Positions 51,627 through 62,960 are shown, counted from the first letter of the stretch. The stretch is DNA of 64,000 nt from Trichomonas vaginalis G3 (GCF_026262505.1 NC_067203.1:4526001-4590000), one strand, 5' to 3'. Translations and numbers: made by a program. The notes: generated by a model not told the origin, from the sequence alone.

Positions 51627-53207
51627 ATGAATAACACAGATTTAAAAATTTTAATTGATGATTTAATATTTAATCAAAATTTTCTTAGTTATTATGATTT
51701 AAAAGCATATCTCCAAGACTATGATAACAATATAACGGGTGATGATATGGAATATTATTATTCATATTATGATAATGAATTTTTGAAATATCATGATAGA
51801 ATAATTTCTAAAATTAAAGACAAAATTAAAAATAATGAATATACAAAGGGAAAAACTAAATCACAACTTAAACAATTGAAAGATTTCAAAAATAAAGTAT
51901 TAACAGAAGAAGATATTGATGAATTATATAATTTATATAATCCTGAGCCGCAAAAACAAAAGGAACAAAACGCCCAGGTCCTTCAGACCATAAATGATGC
52001 ACAAGCTTTAATTTATGATTCATTAGTTAAACCATATTCAGCCCGACTTTTAAATGAAGATCAACTTTTGGAATTCATCCTTCAACATAAACTCGAAGCG
52101 GGAAAGTATATCAAACCTTTATATACAGCATATTTAAAACAAATGAATAGAATACATCCAGAATTAATGAAGGGGGGAATGAATTCCAAAATCAAAGCAG
52201 ATAAAATTAAACCACTTGCAACACCAAAACCTCCAACGACAGTACCTGCAACACCAAAACCTCCAACGACAGTACCTGCAACACCAAAACCTCCAACGAC
52301 AGTACCTGCAATACCAAAACCACCTCCTCCTTCAGTTAATCCTTCATCATTCACTTTATTATATCCATTTCAAACATTAAAGAAGCAAAAAGATTTTAAA
52401 AAGGGTTTCAAGATATTAAATAAACCAACTGACCCGAAAATTCAACCGTTAAAGGAAAAATTTAGTCGCCCTTCATTTGCTCCATATCCATATTCATACG
52501 AAATCGATCATTTAGAATATTTAAAAGGAAACGTTACTTATTTATTTGCCATTAACATTAACACTAGATATTTATATTGCATTCCAGTGAAAGGGAAAAC
52601 AGAACAGGAAACAAGAAGAGCTATTCAATACTTACTAGATCATGAAAGAGTAGATAATATCAGGGGTGATAGTGATAAAGGATTTCAGGCAACTATGATT
52701 CATTATTTCCCACAAATTAATTTTTACTTCTCATCTTCTCCATATACGTTTCATAATAAAATGGTTGATGCGGTAATGAGAACTCTTAGAGATGCGTTAG
52801 GGGTTAACGGTCGGATATACTGGGATGGAAATCATGACTCCATCATACAACAGTTAGTATATTATTACAATAATACATGGCATAGAACTATAAACATGAA
52901 ACCAGTGGAAATGAAAAATGATATTTCAAAAGAATGGGAATATATTAGAAAGCAAATGGAAAGGTTGAATGATGTTAAACGTGAACAAATTAATTCGGGG
53001 CTCATGAATTTTAAACAAGGGGATAAAGTTTTGATTCATCTCGATTATGGAAAAACTAATAAATCAATGACAAAAAGAAGACGAAGATTTGACACAATAG
53101 CTGAATTTGTTAGATATATTAACGGCAATGCATTAGTTGAAGTTGACAATAAATTAATAGAAATTCCGATTTATTTTATTACTCCATTATATTTAAATAA
53201 TATTTAA
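51627..53207 (+). CDS. Retroviral-type integrase of element 2, long N-terminal extension
   Basis: 526 residues. Residues 1-195 are helical and charged. Residues 200-235 are four PKPPTTVPAT repeats forming a Pro-rich hinge. Residues 285-430 are the rve fold with Asp near 293 (YEIDHLEYLKG), 346 (IRGDSDKGF) and 379 (HNKMVDAVMRTLRD). The third acid is Asp as in Maverick 1. YYYNNTWHRTINMKPVEMKN is the usual following region, and a C-terminal strand domain (GDKVLIHLDYGK) probably binds DNA. The extension is absent from the Maverick 1 enzyme and may target the enzyme or bind the ends. Start after ATTTTTATATAA. Confidence 0.88.
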   Translation: MNNTDLKILIDDLIFNQNFLSYYDLKAYLQDYDNNITGDDMEYYYSYYDNEFLKYHDRIISKIKDKIKNNEYTKGKTKSQLKQLKDFKNKVLTEEDIDELYNLYNPEPQKQKEQNAQVLQTINDAQALIYDSLVKPYSARLLNEDQLLEFILQHKLEAGKYIKPLYTAYLKQMNRIHPELMKGGMNSKIKADKIKPLATPKPPTTVPATPKPPTTVPATPKPPTTVPAIPKPPPPSVNPSSFTLLYPFQTLKKQKDFKKGFKILNKPTDPKIQPLKEKFSRPSFAPYPYSYEIDHLEYLKGNVTYLFAININTRYLYCIPVKGKTEQETRRAIQYLLDHERVDNIRGDSDKGFQATMIHYFPQINFYFSSSPYTFHNKMVDAVMRTLRDALGVNGRIYWDGNHDSIIQQLVYYYNNTWHRTINMKPVEMKNDISKEWEYIRKQMERLNDVKREQINSGLMNFKQGDKVLIHLDYGKTNKSMTKRRRRFDTIAEFVRYINGNALVEVDNKLIEIPIYFITPLYLNNI

Positions 53208-53227
53208 TTTTTTTTATTTCGTAAGAA

Positions 53228-53500
53228 ATGGGTGACAACGAAGCAGCCAAGAGTCCAGACGATGAATATAAAAAGAAATTAAACAGAATTAAATCAAAAA
53301 TATGCTATTACAAAAAGAAGCCGCAATGTGGTGGGGTTGAAAACGATGAAGAGAGGAAAGAAATAATCGAAAAATTAGAAACTTATCGTTCAATCATTAA
53401 ACTGAGTGAAGCAAAAATAAAAGAATTTAATAGAATAAATAAATTGATTGGAAGAGATGAATTTAATAAAGATGAATTTTTAAACTCAATCCAAATTTAA
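53228..53500 (+). CDS. Small charged element-2 protein, 90 residues
   Basis: MGDNEAAKSPDDEYKKKLNR, 20 bp after the integrase stop, after TTTTTTTATTTCGTAAGAA. Basic and helical, with two Cys (SKICYYKKKPQCGG) and a coiled-coil-like second half (EEIIEKLE-type heptads). Its stop overlaps the stop of the opposite gene. No family recognised. Confidence 0.6.
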   Translation: MGDNEAAKSPDDEYKKKLNRIKSKICYYKKKPQCGGVENDEERKEIIEKLETYRSIIKLSEAKIKEFNRINKLIGRDEFNKDEFLNSIQI

Positions 53501-53661
53501 TTTTTATTTTTCTTTGACAACATCTCTCTTTCCATCATTACTGCATAACCACATTTTCTCAGTTTTAGTGGTTTGTTATTTTTAGCAAGTTCTCGCATCA
53601 TTTTTATCGTTTCCTCCCTTGTTATGATTCGTGGTAAATTTTGAGCTTGTGGGGTATCCAT
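53497..53661 (-). CDS. Tiny element-2 protein, 54 residues
   Basis: MDTPQAQNLPRIITREETIK from the ATG at 53661, preceded by GTTTTATTTTTATATAA, a good match to the element upstream motif. It is basic and Met-rich (MMRELAKNNKPLKLRKCGYA). The stop codons of this gene and of 53228-53500 overlap as TTAA. Function unknown. Confidence 0.55.
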   Translation of the reverse strand: MDTPQAQNLPRIITREETIKMMRELAKNNKPLKLRKCGYAVMMEREMLSKKNKN

Positions 53662-53866
53662 TTATATAAAAATAAAACTTTGTTATCAGTTATTTTATCG
53701 TTAATGGTTTTCAGGTTATTCAATAATTAATTCAAATCATAACACCATGTTTGTTTACCGTCTATTCTTCTCTGATGTTGACATTACTGTCATTTCATAC
53801 AAAATAAAAATAATTTTAAAACTAACTTTATTTTCTGACTTTCACAAAAGACCAAAAATAAACGCT

Positions 53867-54478
53867 TTACATGTATTTTTCAGCAACTTCGTCAAATAAT
53901 TTTATAGCTTTATCTATCTCATCTACTTCAAACGTTTCTTTACCTTTCATGGGAGCACCATACATTTTCTCAAACTTTTCAAGTAGTTCTGTTTCTGCAG
54001 CTCTCATATCATTAACGAACACAACCTTGACTCTATTGACTGTACTGTCATATCTTTGAGATATATTATATGTTCTTCCTATCTTATATCTTTTTGTATT
54101 GAAGTCCTTCGGTTTCTGAACGATGTAAAGTAAGCCTTCACTGCAACGTTCCGTATCGAATGAACCATAAGTTATGAAGTTATATCCAACAACTGGGTCT
54201 AACCATAACAAAACTATTGGTATAAGACTTTTGTCTATAAGATATGCTCTTGTTCCATGAAATGCTACTGATATCATAAGCTCAGGATTTCTTGTCAAAA
54301 TTTTCTGAGTTGAAGCAATTCTAACCCAGTCCTTTGTTTTCTTTCCAGATGGTGTTATAATGTCTGACAAAGAATATTTGTTGTATTTCTTTGAGTATCT
54401 TACGTTTAAATCACCTATTCTAACCACTTTGGTGTCATTGTCAATCTTTCTAACTGTTTCAAACTCAATGTTTGTCAT
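53867..54478 (-). CDS. KilA-N + T5orf172 (GIY-YIG-like) protein
   Basis: 203 residues from the ATG at 54478 (MTNIEFETVRKIDNDTKVVR); the upstream open codons lack an ATG. Residues 5-100 match a KilA-N DNA-binding domain (VRYSKKYNKYSLSDII, DWVRIASTQKIL, TYG/SFD region). Residues 115-200 match T5orf172: GLLYIVQKPKDFNTKRYKIG, then RTYNISQRYDSTVNRVKVVF, and a C-terminal helix with Glu (AAETELLEKFEKMY). KilA-N/T5orf172 fusions are common in large DNA viruses and their relatives, where they probably act in DNA processing or gene control. Confidence 0.85.
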   Translation of the reverse strand: MTNIEFETVRKIDNDTKVVRIGDLNVRYSKKYNKYSLSDIITPSGKKTKDWVRIASTQKILTRNPELMISVAFHGTRAYLIDKSLIPIVLLWLDPVVGYNFITYGSFDTERCSEGLLYIVQKPKDFNTKRYKIGRTYNISQRYDSTVNRVKVVFVNDMRAAETELLEKFEKMYGAPMKGKETFEVDEIDKAIKLFDEVAEKYM

Positions 54479-54599
54479 TACTGTCTTTACATACAAAATA
54501 AAAAATTTTCTTAGAAAAAAATTAACGTGATATACGTTATGAATTCGTGAAATTTGGTCATTTTTCAGACAAAAATAATGTTTACGTTAATGGTTTTCA

Positions 54600-55225
54600 G
54601 GTTATTCAATAATTAATTATTTTTGAAGAACTGAAGGTATCACCATGTCACCATGTCACCAGGTCATTTAACTTCTCTGAAAAAATGAGACAACATGACA
54701 TTTTGACAACACAGGAGGATGGCAGTTATGAATTATTTTTGAAGAACTGAAGGTGTCACCATGTCACCATGTCACCAGGTCATTTAACTTCTCTGAAAAA
54801 ATGAGACAACATGACATTTTGACAACACAGGAGGATGGCAGTTATGAATTATTTTTGAAGAACTGAAGGTGTCACCATGTCACCATGTCACCAGGTCATT
54901 TAACTTCTCTGAAAAAATGAGACAACATGACATTTTGACAACACAGGAGGATGGCAGTTATGAATTATTTTTGAAGAACTGAAGGTATCACCATGTCACC
55001 ATGTCACCAGGTCATTTAACTTCTCTGAAAAAATGAGACAACATGACATTTTGACAACAGTCCTGGAAATAAATGTTTACGTTAATGTTTACGTTAATGT
55101 TTTCAGGTTATTCAATAATTAATTATTTTTGAAGAACTGAAGGTGTCACCATGTCACCATGTCACCAGGTCATTTAACTTCTCTGAAAAAATGAGACAAC
55201 ATGACATTTTGACAACAGTCCTGGA
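54600..55225 (+). repeat. Left array of the 116-bp repeat (5 units)
   Basis: Units begin GAAGAACTGAAGG at 54625, 54741, 54857, 54973 and 55131, so spacing is 116 bp with one insertion of about 42 bp. Each contains the 9-bp subrepeat GTCACCAT two or three times, then GGTCATTTAACTTCTCTG and ATGAGACAACATGACATTTT. The array lies just upstream of the primase-helicase gene and is the inverse of the array at 57622-60820. GTTTTCAGGTTATTCAATAA also recurs nearby (about 53705, 54595, 55095). Confidence 0.95.
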
Positions 55226-55282
55226 AATATGATGCAGTCCAAAAATAAAGTTAGTTTTAAAATTATTTTTATTCCTATATAA

Positions 55283-57594
55283 ATGACGGCAACAAACAAC
55301 AACAGTAACTTTATCATTTCTGATGAACAAGTTATTGATTCATTAGCTGAGGAATTAGTTGTGGCAGAAACTAAAACCCTCAACGAAAGAATTGGTGAAA
55401 ACAAGATTGATTTACATAACTACCTCAAACATGATGGAGGAAGAGGAAGGAAAACTGGTACAGCTTTATTAGTAAATAAAATATCAAATTTAACGATTAT
55501 AGATGTTGATATCAATAAATCGTACAATGATGAACTTAAAGAAACAGTTAGAAAAGACATTTTATCAAAACTTTCGGATAAAGATGTTATCGTTAAAACC
55601 GCTTCAGGAGGTCTTCACATTTATTGCAACACTAATTTCTTCTATGCAGTTTCGAACAGAATGATTAAATGTTATTCCTGCAATGATTATGATATTGACA
55701 TAATGACTTCTATGGATGATTCAAAGCGTTCATTAGTGGTTATGGCTGATTCAAGAGTTCGCAAGAATGCAACAGAACCAATCAATAATACTCATTCATT
55801 CGTGGAAGTTATGATTCAACATTAACTAGAACAGTGAATGATATATTAAATGATTTGAATATTAAGGTAAGAGTTGAACAGAAGAACGAAGAAATAAAGA
55901 CTATTATGAATGAAAACAAAGATGTAAACATTGACGATAAACTAGCTCAAAGCATAGTTGATGGCATCTGTGATTTTGAAGTACATAATGACGGTGGAAA
56001 CATGAATTTAGAAAAAGAAGTTACATTATTCACACTGTTTCAAGCTATTAATTCGTTACCTAATCATTTGATTAATGAAGCATACGATAACGTTTATAAC
56101 TTCTGCAGTTTAACTGAAAATGCAAAAAGTAATTTTGAAAAAGCACGTAGTAGATATGCACATTTAATGACTTCTCCATTTGTTTTGGTAAAGATTCTAA
56201 AACTATATCAAAAGGAATATTATGATGAATATGTTTTACCTTTATTACGTAAGCCAAAAATAACATTTGATATCAAACTTGATGACTCGTTTTTGATAAC
56301 AGATATTAGACGTAAAGCTGAAAATCATCAGTATAAAAACAGTTCTGAAGTAATTGAGGATTTATCACGTGTAATCCGTTTTGTAGATTGTGGAAATAAA
56401 TATTTCATTCAAAAAGATTACAACATACACGACAAAATGAATCAAATATCATTCGTTCTTCAGTCAAACATGAAAGAGTCACTCAAAATGATTAAATTAT
56501 TTAAAGAAGAAGGTAAGACCATAACAGCATGGGATGTACTACTAAATCAATTATCCTCATTAACCGTTAAGGGTGTTTGCTTTAAATCTGATTCCCCAGA
56601 TGTTTTCTCAACGTTTCAAGGTTATAAATACAACGTTCTCGAAAAGCCTGATTACTCAAAAATTGAGATGTTTATGGATTTCATTAAAGAAGCCATTTGT
56701 GATAATAACGATGAAGTGTATAAATATCTACTCAGCTGGATTGCATCAATGATTCAACATCCCGGAATCAAGAATGAAACAGCAATTATTTTGAAAGGAC
56801 TTCAGGGAACAGGTAAAAACAGATTCACAGACATTATTTCTGAACTTCTCGCTGGTTATTCATGTAAAAACATTACTGAAATAGGTGAGCTAACGGGTAA
56901 TTTCAATTCAGTAGTTGAGAATAAAATGTTTCTTGTACTTAATGAACTCAAGAATGTAGGTGAAGACAGACTCGCAAACTTCAACGCTTTGAAATCAATT
57001 ATTACGGATAATGAGATTAGAATTAATGAAAAGAATCAACCCAGAAGAACAGCTCAGAATGTTGCCAATTTCATTTTCGTAACTAATAACGTCTACCCCG
57101 TCAAAATTGATGTTGGAGACAGAAGATACGTAGTTTTAAGAGTTAATGGTAAATTCAAGGGTCAATTTGATTACTTCAAGAATTTAATGGATTCATGCAC
57201 AAAGGAATTTTATGATAACCTTTTAACATATTTTATGCAATATGACCTTTCATCATTTAATGTACGAATCATACCGATGACTGAAGCCAAACAAGATTTA
57301 ATAGAATTATCAACAAATCCTTTAGATGTATGGATAAATACACATTATGATGAATTGTGTGCAGGTATGATATGTAAAAATGCTCTATTCTGCAAACCAT
57401 CAGACATGAAAGACAAGAATTTCCAAATGAGCATTAAGGATAAATGTGATAGGAAACAGAGAAGAATAGACGATAAACAAACATGGTGTTATGTTTTGAA
57501 AGAAGAAATGAAAGGATTATATAAACAGGTTGAACCAAACGATAATGAGGATTCATTTACTGACGATGAAATACCTGTAAATGATGCTTTATAA
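55283..57594 (+). CDS. Primase-SF3 helicase fusion (DUF5906-type helicase), one frameshift
   Basis: Starts and drives DNA replication. The first frame (55283-55825, MTATNNNSNFIISDEQVIDS) holds an archaeo-eukaryotic-type primase/polymerase core: TIIDVDINKSYN (Asp pair), KTASGGLHIYCN (the His motif) and DIDIMTSMDDSKRSLVVM. After a one-base shift near 55799 the second frame continues to 57594 with the helicase: Walker A GLQGTGKNRF, Walker B-like MFLVLNELKN, motif C NFIFVTNN, then GDRRYVVLRV. The combined length of about 770 residues is normal for primase-helicases of virophages and similar elements. Start follows TTTTTATTCCTATATAA. Inverted repeat arrays flank it. Confidence 0.87.
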
Positions 57595-57621
57595 AGTATG
57601 ATTGGAATTTATTTTTGCATT

Positions 57622-60600
57622 AATCCTCCTGTGTTGTCAAAATGTCATGTTGTCTCATTTTTTCAGAGAAGTTAAATGACCTGGTGACATGGTGACATGG
57701 TGATACCTTCAGTTCTTCAAAAATAATTCATAACTGCCATCCTCCTGTGTTGTCAAAATGTCATGTTGTCTCATTTTTTCAGAGAAGTTAAATGACCTGG
57801 TGACATGGTGACATGGTGACACCTTCAGTTCTTCAAAAATAATTCATAACTGCCATCCTCCTGTGTTGTCAAAATGTCATGTTGTCTCATTTTTTCAGAG
57901 AAGTTAAATGACCTGGTGACATGGTGACACCTTCAGTTCTTCAAAAATAATTCATAACTGCCATCCTCCTGTGTTGTCAAAATGTCATGTTGTCTCATTT
58001 TTTCAGAGAAGTTAAATGACCTGGTGACATGGTGACATGGTGACACCTTCAGTTCTTCAAAAATAATTCATAACTGCCATCCTCCTGTGTTGTCAAAATG
58101 TCATGTTGTCTCATTTTTTCAGAGAAGTTAAATGACCTGGTGACATGGTGACATGGTGACACCTTCAGTTCTTCAAAAATAATTCATAACTGCCATCCTC
58201 CTGTGTTGTCAAAATGTCATGTTGTCTCATTTTTTCAGAGAAGTTAAATGACCTGGTGACATGGTGACATGGTGACACCTTCAGTTCTTCAAAAATAATT
58301 CATAACTGCCATCCTCCTGTGTTGTCAAAATGTCATGTTGTCTCATTTTTTCAGAGAAGTTAAATGACCTGGTGACATGGTGACATGGTGACACCTTCAG
58401 TTCTTCAAAAATAATTCATAACTGCCATCCTCCTGTGTTGTCAAAATGTCATGTTGTCTCATTTTTTCAGAGAAGTTAAATGACCTGGTGACATGGTGAC
58501 ATGGTGACACCTTCAGTTCTTCAAAAATAATTCATAACTGCCATCCTCCTGTGTTGTCAAAATGTCATGTTGTCTCATTTTTTCAGAGAAGTTAAATGAC
58601 CTGGTGACATGGTGACATGGTGATACCTTCAGTTCTTCAAAAATAATTCATAACTGCCATCCTCCTGTGTTGTCAAAATGTCATGTTGTCTCATTTTTTC
58701 AGAGAAGTTAAATGACCTGGTGACATGGTGACATGGTGATACCTTCAGTTCTTCAAAAATAATTCATAACTGCCATCCTCCTGTGTTGTCAAAATGTCAT
58801 GTTGTCTCATTTTTTCAGAGAAGTTAAATGACCTGGTGACATGGTGACATGGTGATACCTTCAGTTCTTCAAAAATAATTCATAACTGCCATCCTCCTGT
58901 GTTGTCAAAATGTCATGTTGTCTCATTTTTTCAGAGAAGTTAAATGACCTGGTGACATGGTGACATGGTGACACCTTCAGTTCTTCAAAAATAATTCATA
59001 ACTGCCATCCTCCTGTGTTGTCAAAATGTCATGTTGTCTCATTTTTTCAGAGAAGTTAAATGACCTGGTGACATGGTGACATGGTGACACCTTCAGTTCT
59101 TCAAAAATAATTCATAACTGCCATCCTCCTGTGTTGTCAAAATGTCATGTTGTCTCATTTTTTCAGAGAAGTTAAATGACCTGGTGACATGGTGACATGG
59201 TGATACCTTCAGTTCTTCAAAAATAATTCATAACTGCCATCCTCCTGTGTTGTCAAAATGTCATGTTGTCTCATTTTTTCAGAGAAGTTAAATGACCTGG
59301 TGACATGGTGACATGGTGATACCTTCAGTTCTTCAAAAATAATTCATAACTGCCATCCTCCTGTGTTGTCAAAATGTCATGTTGTCTCATTTTTTCAGAG
59401 AAGTTAAATGACCTGGTGACATGGTGACATGGTGATACCTTCAGTTCTTCAAAAATAATTCATAACTGCCATCCTCCTGTGTTGTCAAAATGTCATGTTG
59501 TCTCATTTTTTCAGAGAAGTTAATTAACCTGGTGACATGGTGACATGGTGACACCTTCAGTTCTTCAAAAATAATTCATAACTGCCATCCTCCTGTGTTG
59601 TCAAAATGTCATGTTGTCTCATTTTTTCAGAGAAGTTAAATGACCTGGTGACATGGTGACATGGTGACACCTTCAGTTCTTCAAAAATAATTCATAACTG
59701 CCATCCTCCTGTGTTGTCAAAATGTCATGTTGTCTCATTTTTTCAGAGAAGTTAAATGACCTGGTGACATGGTGACACCTTCAGTTCTTCAAAAATAATT
59801 CATAACTGCCATCCTCCTGTGTTGTCAAAATGTCATGTTGTCTCATTTTTTCAGAGAAGTTAAATGACCTGGTGACATGGTGACATGGTGATACCTTCAG
59901 TTCTTCAAAAATAATTCATAACTGCCATCCTCCTGTGTTGTCAAAATGTCATGTTGTCTCATTTTTTCAGAGAAGTTAAATGACCTGGTGACATGGTGAC
60001 ATGGTGATACCTTCAGTTCTTCAAAAATAATTCATAACTGCCATCCTCCTGTGTTGTCAAAATGTCATGTTGTCTCATTTTTTCAGAGAAGTTAAATGAC
60101 CTGGTGACATGGTGACATGGTGATACCTTCAGTTCTTCAAAAATAATTCATAACTGCCATCCTCCTGTGTTGTCAAAATGTCATGTTGTCTCATTTTTTC
60201 AGAGAAGTTAATTAACCTGGTGACATGGTGACATGGTGACACCTTCAGTTCTTCAAAAATAATTCATAACTGCCATCCTCCTGTGTTGTCAAAATGTCAT
60301 GTTGTCTCATTTTTTCAGAGAAGTTAAATGACCTGGTGACATGGTGACATGGTGACACCTTCAGTTCTTCAAAAATAATTCATAACTGCCATCCTCCTGT
60401 GTTGTCAAAATGTCATGTTGTCTCATTTTTTCAGAGAAGTTAAATGACCTGGTGACATGGTGACATGGTGACACCTTCAGTTCTTCAAAAATAATTCATA
60501 ACTGCCATCCTCCTGTGTTGTCAAAATGTCATGTTGTCTCATTTTTTCAGAGAAGTTAAATGACCTGGTGACATGGTGACATGGTGATACCTTCAGTTCT

Positions 60601-60820
60601 TCAAAAATAATTCATAACTGCCATCCTCCTGTGTTGTCAAAATGTCATGTTGTCTCATTTTTTCAGAGAAGTTAATTAACCTGGTGACATGGTGACATGG
60701 TGACACCTTCAGTTCTTCAAAAATAATTCATAACTGCCATCCTCCTGTGTTGTCAAAATGTCATGTTGTCTCATTTTTTCAGAGAAGTTAAATGACCTGG
60801 TGACATGGTGACATGGTGAC
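57622..60820 (-). repeat. Right array of the 116-bp repeat (about 28 units, inverted)
   Basis: Units start CCTCCTGTGTTGTC from 57625 to 60741 with a 116-bp period. Two units, near 57915 and 59770, lack one 9-bp GTGACATGG subrepeat. Variants (GTGATACC or GTGACACC, TTAATTAACC or TTAAATGACC) recur in ordered runs, which shows that blocks of several units were copied together. The orientation is opposite to the left array. No gene lies within. Confidence 0.97.
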
Positions 60821-60855
60821 AGTGAAATAAAATTTTGTTATCAGTTATTTTATCA

Positions 60856-61038
60856 TCATTTTATCATCATTTTATTAAGTTCATCTTTAGTTAATAATTT
60901 GAATGGATTCACTACTGTTCCACCTTGAGTCACAACACTTGCCCCGGCTAATTGTGAAGAACCTGGGATAAGTACTCCATGAAATGATTTCATTGGTATC
61001 ATTAATTTAGAAATAGTTGGCTTAATTAATTTTGTCAT
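60856..61038 (-). CDS. Small element-2 protein, 60 residues
   Basis: MTKLIKPTISKLMIPMKSFH from the ATG at 61038, preceded by TTTTTATTTTTATCATAA. Contains a small-residue loop (GSSQLAGASVVTQGG) and a basic helical end (TKDELNKMMIK). No family recognised. It lies between the 116-bp array and the fibre gene, with the fibre stop about 100 bp upstream of its start. Confidence 0.55.
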   Translation of the reverse strand: MTKLIKPTISKLMIPMKSFHGVLIPGSSQLAGASVVTQGGTVVNPFKLLTKDELNKMMIK

Positions 61039-61134
61039 TTATGATAAAAATAAAAATTTAAATTATGCCGTTCACTCTTTTGGAGCTCAGGACTTTCAAT
61101 CCGTTCTAAAGTTTGTTTCACAAACATTGAGCGT

Positions 61135-62936
61135 TCATTGAACTCTATACCATGCGTAAACTGTCATAAATGGTGGCATGTATTCTTTACTTTGTCCCGT
61201 TGTTTGTGTATATCCTGAAACGAAATGTGTATGGTTTCCTTCTCCCTGAGTGTCACTCCAGTAACAATTTATAGCAAACTTAACGTCGTCTTTAACATCA
61301 TATCCTTTACCTTTTGTCATTCCTGACCAATCCCAATATCTATGCCTATGCCAACCTGCTTGAGATGTGCTTAAATCTATGTAGTGACTGTGTGCAGGTA
61401 AATTTTCACCTGAAATCGTTTTACTTCCACCTGTTTCCTTTGAAGAGTTTTGCACAATACAAAAACCTGTCAACTATTTGTTCCCATGCACCAACACCAA
61501 ACATTACTTGAGGACCTCTTGCATCCATAGATGTATAAATAGAACCTACTGGGTTCATTAAATTAAACATATGAGATATTATAGGATTGTCTCTTTTGAA
61601 CTTAAAATATAGTGCAACTATTTCTGGTTTCTTCTGGTTTGTGTCAGAATATTTTTTATAATATAATCTTATGTTTTCAGGGTAGGTAAAATCTTGACTA
61701 TAATATTTATTTCTGTCATCTGTATAATAATATACTATTCTCGTTTTTTTCTATTGCATTATATCTTTTATATCTATAATAATCTAAATATAATGTTAGC
61801 TTTTGTTCATCTACATGTGGTGTTCTGTCGTCATCTCCATAGTCATAATAATATGGTGCTGGAGCTGGGTCAGGCAATGTCATATCTACCATTTCATAAA
61901 CTCTTAAATATTTCTTTTGTTCGTCTCCATATAAGTTTAAGTAGCAGTTGTTGTCTAATGGAACTTTAACTTGTGTACCATCATTCTTTTTATAGCTTAC
62001 ATACATTTCATTGTTATTTTTCGGAATGAGTTTACACTGTGTACCATTTTTTAAGGAGTGTACAAACTGCCATCTAAAATATTTATTTTCTTCATTGACA
62101 GAAAAATCACCAACAATAGTTTCAATATTTTTTGTTCCTATCAAACTTTGGTATATTTCGTTAACATATGTTTTATCCGCCTTCTTCTCTAACTCATCGT
62201 TAACATATGTTTTATCCGCTTTAAGGTCTAAACATCCTGAAACCCATCCTGTATCGGCTTTAACTTTAAAAGTCTTTGATGTCCATTCATGATACCATTC
62301 AACCCTTTCTTTAATTTCATTATCTTTTTCATCAACATAAACCAAATTTGCCTTCTTCTCTAACTCATCGTTAACATATGTTTTATCCGCTTTAAGGTCT
62401 AAACATCCTGAAACCCATCCTGTATCAGCTTTAGTTTTAAAAATCTTTGATGTCCATTCATGATACCATTCAACCCTTTCTTTAATTTCATTATCTTTTT
62501 CATCCACATATTCCTTATCTACTTTCTTCTCTAACTCACTATCCACATATTCCTTATCTGCTTTCTTCATTATGTCATTTAGGAAACCCTCTATGAATTC
62601 CTCATTTAAATTAAATCTTCCAATCTTCAAAACTTTAGGAAATGCATTTAATGCGTAATATCTCTGTTCTTCTGGTGGAATTGATGTTATATCATCCGTT
62701 ATTCCTTTAATTTTTGAATTCATAAATAAAATTTCTTTTATATTTGATATCACTGCACCACCTTTGCAAACGAATTCGAAATGGTCATTTTTCAATACTA
62801 TCTCCAAATCTCCATATTTCAACCTTTGCGTTTGTTCTGCCGTCTTTGAATTATATGCATATATGGCATATGTAATGGTTTGAAGGACCTGGGTGCTTTG
62901 CGCCTTAAGTTGCTGTGGTTGCTGTTGTTTAATCAT
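61135..62936 (-). CDS. Fibre protein, second copy with different stalk (two frameshifts)
   Basis: About 600 residues. The N-terminal 230 (MIKQQQPQQLKAQSTQVLQT, then repeats of KADKEYVDEKDNEIKERVEW and DTGWVSGCLDLKADKTYVND) differ from the Maverick 1 fibre. From KADKTYVNEIYQSL onward both are nearly identical, including the gp10-like head (ENLPAHSHYIDLS, MPPFMTVYAWYR). This copy is in frame at 62047-62052, where the other is shifted. It is itself shifted at 61744-61750 (seven T against six) and at 61448-61451 (four T against three). Probably the receptor-binding spike of element 2. The shared head points to recent module exchange. Confidence 0.8.
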
Positions 62937-62960
62937 TTATTATGATTTAAAAATAAATAT

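Noticed and set aside
54600-60820. CRISPR-like array
   Set aside because: The whole 116-bp unit is repeated with no unique spacers, in a eukaryotic element without cas genes.
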